Assembly (NCBI GenBank): GCA_964560765.1
Contig: CAZLMG010000002.1
Location: 211,905-275,904 of the forward strand
Direction: 5' to 3'
Length of the DNA: 64,000 bases
Origin: CAZLMG01 sp964560765
Lineage (GTDB): Bacteria; Bdellovibrionota_B; Oligoflexia; Oligoflexales; CAZLMG01
Positions 54,624 through 62,304 of this stretch are shown here, piece after piece. A program made the position numbers and the translations under genes. The notes under the pieces were generated by a model. It made no database searches. It was not told where the DNA came from and saw only the letters and a program-made list of their open reading frames with translations. The first letter of the stretch is position 1. Every line of letters starts with the position of its first letter.

Positions 54624-55706
54624 CTACGGAATTGCTCGCACATAGAATTTTCCATTTGAGTCATGATCATAAAGCACAGGATTGCCGCTATAGGGAACCC
54701 GGACGCGACAGGTCTTGGAGGAACCGGCCGGAATCGTATCACCGTGCTGGCACGGCGCACCGTTGGTGTGCCATCGGTGTGGGATGGAATCATCGTTGTG
54801 AATGGTAAAGTCGGTTCCAACTTTCAATACGACTTCTGTCGCTTTTGAATTCCAATCACCAGCACCCGTTCCGGCTTTGATTCTGAACTCGGTAACGGTG
54901 CCACCCTCGCCGCCTGTGGGACTTGGCGGCGTCTGACCACTGGGTGGCGAAGTTGTCGGTGGGGTGCCTGTAGGAGCCACCGGTCGCTCGAGATATCCGC
55001 CTGCTTTCCAGGCTGCCAATACAGCCTTCTCCGCTGCGGCGACACCGCTGGAGCCCGGCGGCATATTGGTACTACCCCGATTCACAATGGCATCCGCATA
55101 GGTCCGCGCATCAGCAAATGTTTCCATGGGCGATTGCCGACGTGAACCCGCCCGTGCGTGACAGTTGATACAGCGCGCTGCCAACAAGGCTTTCACGTGC
55201 GTCTCATAGGTCACAACATTTGCCGGTGCAGGCGTACCTGGAGGTGGTGTATTGGGTGGCGTACTGCTTGGCACCACTGCCACATCGACAAACTTCCACC
55301 CTGGGGGCAACGCGTCAGCATCTCCGGTCCATGCTCCGATCAATTTTTCGGCGTCTTCCGGCGACAAATTCGGCAACGTCGTCGTCGGTGACGGTGTGGT
55401 CGTCGGTGGTGTGGTCGTCGGCGGCAACGTGGTCGTCGGCGGCAATGTGGTCGTCGGCGGCAATGTGGTCGTCGGCGGCAATGTGGTCGTCGGCGGCAAA
55501 GTCTGACCTAGGTCATTACCAGATGGCGTTCCGCTGGATGGGGGTAGATTACTTGGGAATCCAGAATCACCAGGAAGTGTCGGACCTTGCTGTCCACTAT
55601 CAGTTTTCTTTGGTAACAAAACCGGCTTTGCGGGACGAGAAGAACATCCCACTGCAAACAGCAACAACCCCAGGGCAGCAATTGATCGACTACAGCGCAT
55701 CACCAT
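54624..55706 (-). CDS. Lipoprotein with c-type haem motif and cupredoxin-like domain
   Basis: About 360 residues from the ATG at 55706 (GAGGGGA upstream). Lipobox FAVGC (Cys21), then a Pro/Thr-rich linker with five perfect LPPTTT units (DNA repeat noted separately). A haem-binding CxxCH, CINCH (Cys179-Cys182-His183), sits in a short cytochrome-c-like region. After a second Pro-rich linker the last 95 residues look like a cupredoxin: HNDDSIPHRWHTNGAPCQHG provides candidate copper ligands (His303, His310, His313, Cys319, His321). This would be an exported electron-transfer protein, but no oxidase gene is near. Confidence 0.75.
   Translation of the reverse strand: MVMRCSRSIAALGLLLFAVGCSSRPAKPVLLPKKTDSGQQGPTLPGDSGFPSNLPPSSGTPSGNDLGQTLPPTTTLPPTTTLPPTTTLPPTTTLPPTTTPPTTTPSPTTTLPNLSPEDAEKLIGAWTGDADALPPGWKFVDVAVVPSSTPPNTPPPGTPAPANVVTYETHVKALLAARCINCHARAGSRRQSPMETFADARTYADAIVNRGSTNMPPGSSGVAAAEKAVLAAWKAGGYLERPVAPTGTPPTTSPPSGQTPPSPTGGEGGTVTEFRIKAGTGAGDWNSKATEVVLKVGTDFTIHNDDSIPHRWHTNGAPCQHGDTIPAGSSKTCRVRVPYSGNPVLYDHDSNGKFYVRAIP
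55411..55500. repeat. Five 18-bp tandem repeats
   Basis: The unit starts GTGGTCGTCGGCGGCAA and occurs five times in a row (55411-55428 onward), differing only at the last base. It codes LPPTTT on the minus strand and forms an extended linker. Copy number may vary between strains. Confidence 0.95.
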
Positions 55707-55917
55707 GGAATCCCCTCGTGCGAGAAACAAATCCGTAGCGGCCTCATTGCAATCGACGGTCCAATCTCAGAGAGGAAAAAACAGAGTAATTATAGATGAA
55801 TACAGCTAGGGTGCGGCGGGAAGTTGTCGACTTTACTAGCACTCAACGGGAAATGGTGTGCAGGATCTAGGCGGTTTTGTGCCGCATGTTCGGACACGAA
55901 ACCAGGCCCATGAGACC

Positions 55918-57102
55918 CTATAAGATGTCTTGGACGATTCCGAGGGGATCCGTGCGGTCCTGTCCAGTAAGACCAAAGACCAGGCTACGATAGCGGTGCA
56001 TGACGAGTTCGCGCAATTGAGAAATATGGCTGCGGTGTAACCAACGTGCTGCAGCTCCGAGCACTAGCAACTCCTTCTCAATACTTGCAAGCTCACCAGT
56101 CCGTTGTAGCACTCCTTCTAATCCCTGCAGCCGAATTTCAAGGGGGATATCGTAGTCATAGCAATCTTCAAGCGCCGCCAGGGCGCGGTAGCCGACTCCC
56201 GAATTTCCTTGCGTCAAGACACCTGTCCGAATGAGCGTGGACATCTTGCGCAGATCAGTCAATCGGCTCTTTTCCGTTGATGCATAGGTGTACAAACGAG
56301 CTTCCACAACATAAGAGGCATGGTGGTGCGGCCGGCCGATCTGGGTCAGCCGATTTAACTCCTTCACCGAACACTTTTCATGAGCAACCTGGTGGCACTG
56401 ATCTTCCCACTCCCATTCCAGTGGATCAAGGCTGCCAGCAAACTGACTCTGCAATTGTTGACGCAGTTCCTGCCACTGTTGGATTTGACCACACAGGCGA
56501 GCCGCGTTCGCCAGGCTATTCAACACTGTCAATCGCTCAGGGTCCGTGCTCGCAATTTTCAACGCATCCGTGAGTTGCTGCATCGCACCTTTGCCAAAGC
56601 CAATTCGCAAGTTCCGTCGCCCCATACCACGCAAATGCAAAAACTGGTCGTGCCGGGGCGCATACTTGGACCACATTTCCGCCAAATATTGACACCATGC
56701 CGATTGCCACAGCTCACCCTGTTCCTGGTGCAATTGACTCATCAGCGCTTGGTGCTGACAGTGCAAGAATCCCAGCCGCGATGATGTCGGATGAATCTTC
56801 TGCAATAGCAAGATTCCACGAATAGACTCGCTCAAACGGGATACATCCGTGGGACGCAGTCCACCCTGACGAAGATGCTCTGCCAGGGCCGACATGGATA
56901 GCACAAAGCGCTGCAGCAATGTCGAGCTATCACCTTGATCCGGCAACTCTCGCAGCCTTGCCAGAATCGCTTCCAACCTAGACATGGATGCATCACCGAG
57001 GCTGACAGTACGATCAACCTCTTGCAGCACATTCGCCTTAACGCTATCGATCATAGGCGACGTCCAGCTTTCGATTTCGGCATCGGCTTTGATTCGGACC
57101 AT
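55918..57102 (-). CDS. Helical protein of unknown function
   Basis: 394 residues with no signal peptide or membrane helix. Nearly all alpha-helix, with Leu, Gln and His-rich amphipathic repeats that suggest TPR- or armadillo-like superhelices (for example LNSLANAARLCGQIQQWQEL). The N-terminus has no recognisable domain and no catalytic motif. The upstream ribosome binding site is weak. It lies in the same direction as the prepilin-like gene upstream (74 bp). Function unknown. Confidence 0.6.
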   Translation of the reverse strand: MVRIKADAEIESWTSPMIDSVKANVLQEVDRTVSLGDASMSRLEAILARLRELPDQGDSSTLLQRFVLSMSALAEHLRQGGLRPTDVSRLSESIRGILLLQKIHPTSSRLGFLHCQHQALMSQLHQEQGELWQSAWCQYLAEMWSKYAPRHDQFLHLRGMGRRNLRIGFGKGAMQQLTDALKIASTDPERLTVLNSLANAARLCGQIQQWQELRQQLQSQFAGSLDPLEWEWEDQCHQVAHEKCSVKELNRLTQIGRPHHHASYVVEARLYTYASTEKSRLTDLRKMSTLIRTGVLTQGNSGVGYRALAALEDCYDYDIPLEIRLQGLEGVLQRTGELASIEKELLVLGAAARWLHRSHISQLRELVMHRYRSLVFGLTGQDRTDPLGIVQDIL

Positions 57103-57176
57103 GCTCTTTCACCCAATGTTAAATGTCCCTTGCTATTTTACCATAGGTCTCGAAACTGCCTGTCGGCTCGATCCCG

Positions 57177-57992
57177 TTACGAACGCGGACAACACACGGC
57201 TATTGCCCAAGCCGTGGCGTCGCGATCATCAATCATCCGTCGGCCATGGCAGTCCGCCAAGAAAGAGTTTGAGGCACGCTCAACACCCAGGCCCTGAAGA
57301 AATCCCAGCTCATCGCCAGACTGCACTCCTAAGGCATTACAGCCACCTGTGCCACTATGCACAAACTCGTGCGCAGCACAGTAGGCGCGCGCCGAGTTTA
57401 ATATGCCGCCCGGTCCATACCGGCTATTAGCAACCACCGGCCCCACTTCGCGGCAACAGACTGGCCCGGTTGCATCGCGCCCGACCTGGAGCGGATAGGT
57501 ACCCGAGCACGCTGAGTAAGACGAGTCCAAGTACTCTCGGCAAAAGTCGCTAGCCCCAGCAAATAGATCTGTAGCGCTAGCTGCTAGCGACCACGGTCGC
57601 TTGGTTAGCGGATCCTCTCCCGTTCTGCTCGCACTGATGATCAGCTCGCCATCGCTGCACCTACTGGTAATCGCCCAGTCACCCATCCGACCATCAGGAG
57701 AAATGGGTCGACCGTCCCGCATCCGTAGGGTGATCGTGTTTGGGCAAGTCACTGGCAATGCTGTTCCTGTGGCGACATTGAGGGTGCTTCGACAGTCCAA
57801 CCGCTTGCTGATCGTGTCGCGAATGATCTGTAAATCGTGCTTTAACTCGACACTGCGGGCGCCCATCTGACCGTGGGTCGTCAGCTGCGCAACTTTGGTA
57901 GCCAGCAGACCCACGAGGGCTATCGACATCAGCAGACTCATGACCGACAGTCCTTGCTCGACATCATGTCTTGGCGCATGTTTCATGTTCAT
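57177..57992 (-). CDS. Prepilin-like membrane-anchored protein
   Basis: 271 residues. The start has the layout of a type IV pilin/pseudopilin: short basic leader, Gly14, then LSVMSLLMSIALVGLLA hydrophobic helix. Position 5 after the Gly is Ser rather than Glu, which normally is needed for assembly. The long C-terminal domain has many cysteines (RLDCRSTLNV, DFCREYLD, VCCREVG, GGCNALG, DCHGRR, AVCCPRS), so disulphides are likely. It may be a minor pseudopilin or a signal-anchored surface protein. No pilus genes are near. Confidence 0.6.
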   Translation of the reverse strand: MNMKHAPRHDVEQGLSVMSLLMSIALVGLLATKVAQLTTHGQMGARSVELKHDLQIIRDTISKRLDCRSTLNVATGTALPVTCPNTITLRMRDGRPISPDGRMGDWAITSRCSDGELIISASRTGEDPLTKRPWSLAASATDLFAGASDFCREYLDSSYSACSGTYPLQVGRDATGPVCCREVGPVVANSRYGPGGILNSARAYCAAHEFVHSGTGGCNALGVQSGDELGFLQGLGVERASNSFLADCHGRRMIDDRDATAWAIAVCCPRS

Positions 57993-58250
57993 CGATGAAC
58001 TCTTTTGTTTAGCTCAATAGTTTCGGGTGATGGCTTCGCTAAGACATTCTGCAATCCCTGTTCCAGATGCTCTCATTCGACATCAGCCTGATTTCACAAC
58101 CTTCCCAGCGATTGTCTGATGCTCATTACGAATGCGGCATGTCCAACTCCTGCATGGGCGCGCTCCAACTTTCCTGATTTCGCTTGAGTATTCGAAGGAT
58201 TGTTGTCGATTATTGGCGAAAGAAGCGGCCTGATTTTGGCGAACGTTGAA

Positions 58251-59969
58251 TTAAGGAGTATGAATCATCGTACTGAGAGTCGGTGCCGGGAGAGCCTCGA
58301 CGAGACGCTGCCCACTGAATGCGGACGTTCCGAGCAAATGAATGCCATAAAACAAATGATGCACACTGGTCGATTCCTTGAGCGCAAAGGCGATATGCAC
58401 AGCTCCCTGCGCAGCATCCAGCGCAGCCGACATGGCGGCCGTCGTAGGCCAAGTCAGACCGGACGCGGCAGATAGAGACATGGGGAACGATTGGGTGACG
58501 GCCTCGCCGGAATCCGAGAGTTCTGCTAGATATAAATTCCGCGATGCCGCCATTCCTTGATACACAAACACGGCCGTTCCATCATTCTTCACTAGGATAC
58601 TAGGAGCGGCGTCTCGACTCACGTCCTTCGTTGCAAAACTGGTGTCACTGTCCCAAAGAACGTGAGCGATTTGATGCTGATTGTTCGGTTGTAAGCGCCC
58701 CACGTGCAGACGCGCTTCGCCGGCTGGTTGCCCCGATCGCACGCAAGCATAGGCGAAATGCACATCACCATTGTCGGCATAGTGAATCTTCGAGCCCCGC
58801 ATTTCAATGCATGAATTTCCGCTGGCTTGATCCTTGAGCTCGCTGATACCATAGCCCACCGCGCCTGACAGATCGGTCAGGTCAAAAACTCCAACCCCAA
58901 ACCCGCCCATATACTGGGAGATACGAGCAAAACGCGATCCGCTGATGCTACTGATAGTAACGGTCTCATTCTGAAGGAAATCATAGCCACCGCCAAATTG
59001 GTCGAAAGCTCCACCCGCCGTCAACCGCTCCTCCATTTTTACAGTACCGCTAGCGTCAAATAAGATGCGACTGACTTCACCGCCATTTCGCGTGTCGACT
59101 CCCATGCCGGTGGCAATCGATGCATCGTTCGATCCAGATAATGACAGAGGCCCATCCCAGACGCCCTGTCGACGCTGATAGGTGCGATCACCACGAAGGC
59201 TGAGCAAGAATTCCCCTGGGCTACCGAGAGACGCCATTTGCATTCTCGCTGGTAACGTGGGTACATTTTCTTCAATGACGGAATCTTGAAATGAACCCGT
59301 TGCTGAACTCAGAAAGCGCACATTGGCTTTGTTGCTGTTGCCATCGCTGGCGGCGCCGGCAAAAGCTAGGGCGACGGAACCATAAAGCTGCCGATATCCT
59401 AAGTTGGCGGCGTCATCTGGCAGTTCATCGGCGACGACGATCGCCGAGCAGCGGGCCAAGGTATTGGATTCGGCAACGACCCAAAGCAGTCCACCTTGCT
59501 CTGCGTCAAAGGTCAAGTCCGAGCCAAGGGTGAGATAGAAGCGTCGCTGATTTTTGTCGGGAAGTTCTCCCGATGATAAGCGCTCATTGAACGCCGCACA
59601 AGATTCGCCAATGTTCGGACGAAAGATCGCTAACTTAATATCATCGGACACTTCTGATTCCGCGATAGGAATGGACATGACATAGCTAGCGTCGACGCTT
59701 GTGCTCGATAATTGGCTGGTATGCAGCGGTCCAAATAGGGGGCGATACGAATCCGGGTATCCGAAGTATTCCAGAGGAATCAGATAGCCATAAGTCTCGC
59801 CCTGTTCGGACGTCTTCTTGCCGCGTGAGTTTGCTGCATCGGCGCCGCTGCTCGTCCCTTTGTTGCAGCTGGTTGCCAGCATCACCGAAACGCACAAGGC
59901 CAGGGGTGCGAGACCGACTCTTGGCCCAGTGAACCAGTGCCGATTTTGCTGCAAAACGCGTGCTGCCAT
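58251..59969 (-). CDS. Large lipoprotein of unknown function
   Basis: 572 residues from the ATG at 59969 (GGAGG six bases upstream); a longer frame would bury the signal. Signal peptide ends at a lipobox VMLATSC (about Cys35), then a Ser/Gly-rich stretch. The mature protein is mostly beta, with spaced Gly/Asp pairs (GGYDFLQNETVTISSISGSR, later VHFAYACVRSG, AVHIAFALKES), suggesting beta-propeller-like or repetitive sheet blades. No enzyme motif found. Surface or outer-membrane location is inferred. Confidence 0.6.
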   Translation of the reverse strand: MAARVLQQNRHWFTGPRVGLAPLALCVSVMLATSCNKGTSSGADAANSRGKKTSEQGETYGYLIPLEYFGYPDSYRPLFGPLHTSQLSSTSVDASYVMSIPIAESEVSDDIKLAIFRPNIGESCAAFNERLSSGELPDKNQRRFYLTLGSDLTFDAEQGGLLWVVAESNTLARCSAIVVADELPDDAANLGYRQLYGSVALAFAGAASDGNSNKANVRFLSSATGSFQDSVIEENVPTLPARMQMASLGSPGEFLLSLRGDRTYQRRQGVWDGPLSLSGSNDASIATGMGVDTRNGGEVSRILFDASGTVKMEERLTAGGAFDQFGGGYDFLQNETVTISSISGSRFARISQYMGGFGVGVFDLTDLSGAVGYGISELKDQASGNSCIEMRGSKIHYADNGDVHFAYACVRSGQPAGEARLHVGRLQPNNQHQIAHVLWDSDTSFATKDVSRDAAPSILVKNDGTAVFVYQGMAASRNLYLAELSDSGEAVTQSFPMSLSAASGLTWPTTAAMSAALDAAQGAVHIAFALKESTSVHHLFYGIHLLGTSAFSGQRLVEALPAPTLSTMIHTP

Positions 59970-60398
59970 CGCAACCCTCCGTATCTTTAAACTCGGCACA
60001 AGCCGCGCCGTTCTTGAGAATGACTGCAAAAAAAGCGATTTATCGTTGATTTGCAATCCATGTGCCTGGGGCTTTGGCTGCGGTCGGCTGGCTCAAGTCC
60101 GACAAAAGCGCATAAAATCCGAGGGGATCCACGTACTCTGAATGCACCCCAGTTCCAATGAGAACGCCACCGCATGCTTGGAAATGCTGAAAATGGATTT
60201 AGTTTCAGCGCCATAAGCGCACGTCACCAAAATCCATTGCAGACTGTTGGGGCATATCTGCTAACATATCTGAATCATTGCCATCCGGTCGATGATGGTG
60301 GCGCCATGTAGAACCTAATGACAGGTCCATTTCGAGGACAACCAGCAACGTGCTGGTGCTGTGTCGCGCCCACAATCTAAATCGGGCGGAGAGGGACC
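59970..60398. other. Intergenic region, 429 bp
   Basis: Between the large lipoprotein gene and the barrel gene, both on the minus strand. It contains no convincing open frame. A seven-base inverted repeat ACCAGCA-acg-TGCTGGT at 60341-60357 lies about 40 bp after the barrel gene stop but lacks a T tract. A promoter for the lipoprotein gene should be here; I cannot pick one with confidence. Confidence 0.55.
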
Positions 60399-60968
60399 TC
60401 AAAAAACCAATCCGACGGTAAGCCTGGGAAGCAAGAGCCGACCAGTATCTGTGTTTCTTTCGTCGGTGTGGATCTCGCGACCGACGCCAAACCCTAGCCA
60501 GTCGACACCAAAGTAGAACCAATCGAAAAGCCACCTATTCCCAAGCGACAGCTGCAAACCCACCGCCCGAATTGGATCCACAGGGGCCAGGCGGCAATAC
60601 AAAGTCAAGGCTTGGTAATACATGCCAGCCTTAACATTGAAGCTATTCCCAAGAAAGGCTCTGCCAGCTATGACCACTGCCTCGTCTTGGTGAATCAGCT
60701 CATCATCTGGTGCACAGGATTGAAAAATGCTGAATGGTTCCGTCTTCTCGATCGTACCTTCCAGGGCCAAGCGATCCGTTAAATATCGCCCGGCGGTAAA
60801 GCCATAGCCATTAAAAATCTCTCCGCCAAGATAACTACTGGACGAGCTGGCTCCATTCCCTGAAGCGGACAAAGCGCTCAGCAACAGAGTCGCTATGAAA
60901 GTTGCCGACGCAGCATGCCAACCAGCGCTTAGACATCCCGATAGCAATTTAGGGATCCCGTTTGACAA
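60399..60968 (-). CDS. Small outer-membrane barrel-like protein, unknown
   Basis: 189 residues from a TTG at 60968 that has a perfect GGAGGA six bases upstream; a longer frame begins at 61010 without such a site. The N-terminal 50 residues are hydrophobic with a Ser/Ala-rich end, consistent with a signal peptide (IATLLLSALSASGNG). The rest has alternating strands with aromatic residues (WLFDWFYFGVDWLGFGVG) and ends LLLPRLTVGLVF with the terminal Phe typical of outer-membrane barrels. No family assigned. Confidence 0.65.
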   Translation of the reverse strand: MSNGIPKLLSGCLSAGWHAASATFIATLLLSALSASGNGASSSSSYLGGEIFNGYGFTAGRYLTDRLALEGTIEKTEPFSIFQSCAPDDELIHQDEAVVIAGRAFLGNSFNVKAGMYYQALTLYCRLAPVDPIRAVGLQLSLGNRWLFDWFYFGVDWLGFGVGREIHTDERNTDTGRLLLPRLTVGLVF

Positions 60969-61046
60969 AGAAAATCCTCCAAGATGGCCACGGGCAACAC
61001 GCCAGGACACGCCAACAAATATAGCTGATCAGATTCGACCCCGCAT

Positions 61047-62255
61047 CTACTGTTGGGATTGGTACTGGTTATCCCGATCCGTCGTCTCGCAATATTCGCG
61101 CGACATATACATAGAATTAGGCCCCAGGTATACTCCCGTCGCGCTTAACTGGTTTAGCTGTTCCTGTGTCGGCAAATGGCTGCATGCCGACACATCACAA
61201 GTAATGACCGCATTGTCGTCATTGATGCGCTCTAACTCCCTCTGAGCGTGTGCATAGGCGTGCCAGTCGTCATCGGTAAAGCCCTTCTCCGCTGGAGGCT
61301 TTAATCCTGATTTGGGCAATCCGCCGGTCCAATAGGAGTAACTATACCGGCTATAATCATTCAATTCATTCCACGTGTCGATGGGGTGCACAATTTTCTT
61401 GAGTCCCAAACCTACCCCTCCTATGACCCCCTCAACGGCGGGCACCAGCGTGTAGTTGATGACTGTTCCAATCGGATCATTATCGAACGAATGCCTAAAG
61501 TCACTTGCCGCATCAAAGGCCGTGTCCATCAACTCATTGGCTCTCTCGCCTGCGGTCTGCTCACCATCGATGACGGGTGATGCGACGGCGATTGCAGTCA
61601 CCGCTGCTCCGATGATGGGATTGGCGCGCCCAACTGCAGTCGCACCTTTCGGCAGCTTGCAGCTGCTGACTTTCGGCGGAGGCTTGACGCAGCCAGCTGT
61701 TTGATACTCCATATTCATCCGCGTATCTCCATCTCTCCAATTCTTCGGCCATCCTGTCTCAGCCGAACCCGGGGTTGTCTTTTTCCAATTCTCTTGAAAA
61801 TATCTCTTTAAGTTCTGAAGGTGCGTTTGCCCAGTTTCGGGAATGATATCATCCCAATACTGGCGCAGCTTTTGGTTTTTTAGCTGTTCCATGATAGTTT
61901 GCACTTCCTCTTTATGAATGTCCCTCAATAGGTTCGTCCCTCGATGAGCATGGATCATGTGTCGAAACTCATGCTCTCGAACAATGGGATGTGGATTCGC
62001 ATCTCTAAAAATCAAATATCTTTCGTAACCAGAACCTGGCGGAGGGAAATCGCAGGATGCAGGAACACTGGAAGGCAGATCAAGGCGCCCAAACACCTCA
62101 GGGCCTATCTCGTAGGCATCAATGAGACCCTTCTCTACAAAAAAATTCAGCACATCTTTAATAGGAGCGTTATAAATGCCATCACCCGCAAATGATCTAT
62201 CGGCTAAACCAAATGTCACGGCCAAAGCAAAGCAGAATTTAAAGATATAGCCCAT
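61047..62255 (-). CDS. Exported HExxH protein, possible polymorphic-toxin-like metalloprotease
   Basis: 402 residues. Signal peptide MGYIFKFCFALAVTFGLADR ending near SFAG. A zincin motif HEFRH (His95, Glu96, His99) is followed by IHAHRG, so a third ligand may be His104 or a later Glu; this would make it a metallopeptidase. The region about 200-290 is Gly/Ala-rich and hydrophobic (GAAVTAIAVASPVIDGEQTA, VEGVIGGVGLGLKK), like pretoxin segments of polymorphic toxins. It starts 49 bp after the stop of the YD-repeat lipoprotein gene on the same strand. Family not recognised. Confidence 0.6.
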   Translation of the reverse strand: MGYIFKFCFALAVTFGLADRSFAGDGIYNAPIKDVLNFFVEKGLIDAYEIGPEVFGRLDLPSSVPASCDFPPPGSGYERYLIFRDANPHPIVREHEFRHMIHAHRGTNLLRDIHKEEVQTIMEQLKNQKLRQYWDDIIPETGQTHLQNLKRYFQENWKKTTPGSAETGWPKNWRDGDTRMNMEYQTAGCVKPPPKVSSCKLPKGATAVGRANPIIGAAVTAIAVASPVIDGEQTAGERANELMDTAFDAASDFRHSFDNDPIGTVINYTLVPAVEGVIGGVGLGLKKIVHPIDTWNELNDYSRYSYSYWTGGLPKSGLKPPAEKGFTDDDWHAYAHAQRELERINDDNAVITCDVSACSHLPTQEQLNQLSATGVYLGPNSMYMSREYCETTDRDNQYQSQQ

Positions 62256-62304
62256 TCCTCTACCCCTTTTTCAGCTCCATCGCACATGGAGCCACCCAAT
62301 AAGA

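Noticed and set aside
55411..55500. Short direct repeats as a CRISPR array
   Set aside because: Units are contiguous, 18 bp, without spacers and in frame in a Pro/Thr linker; same reasoning for 46891-46980.
60341..60357. Seven-base hairpin as terminator of the barrel gene
   Set aside because: No T tract on either strand and a very short loop; kept only as a note.
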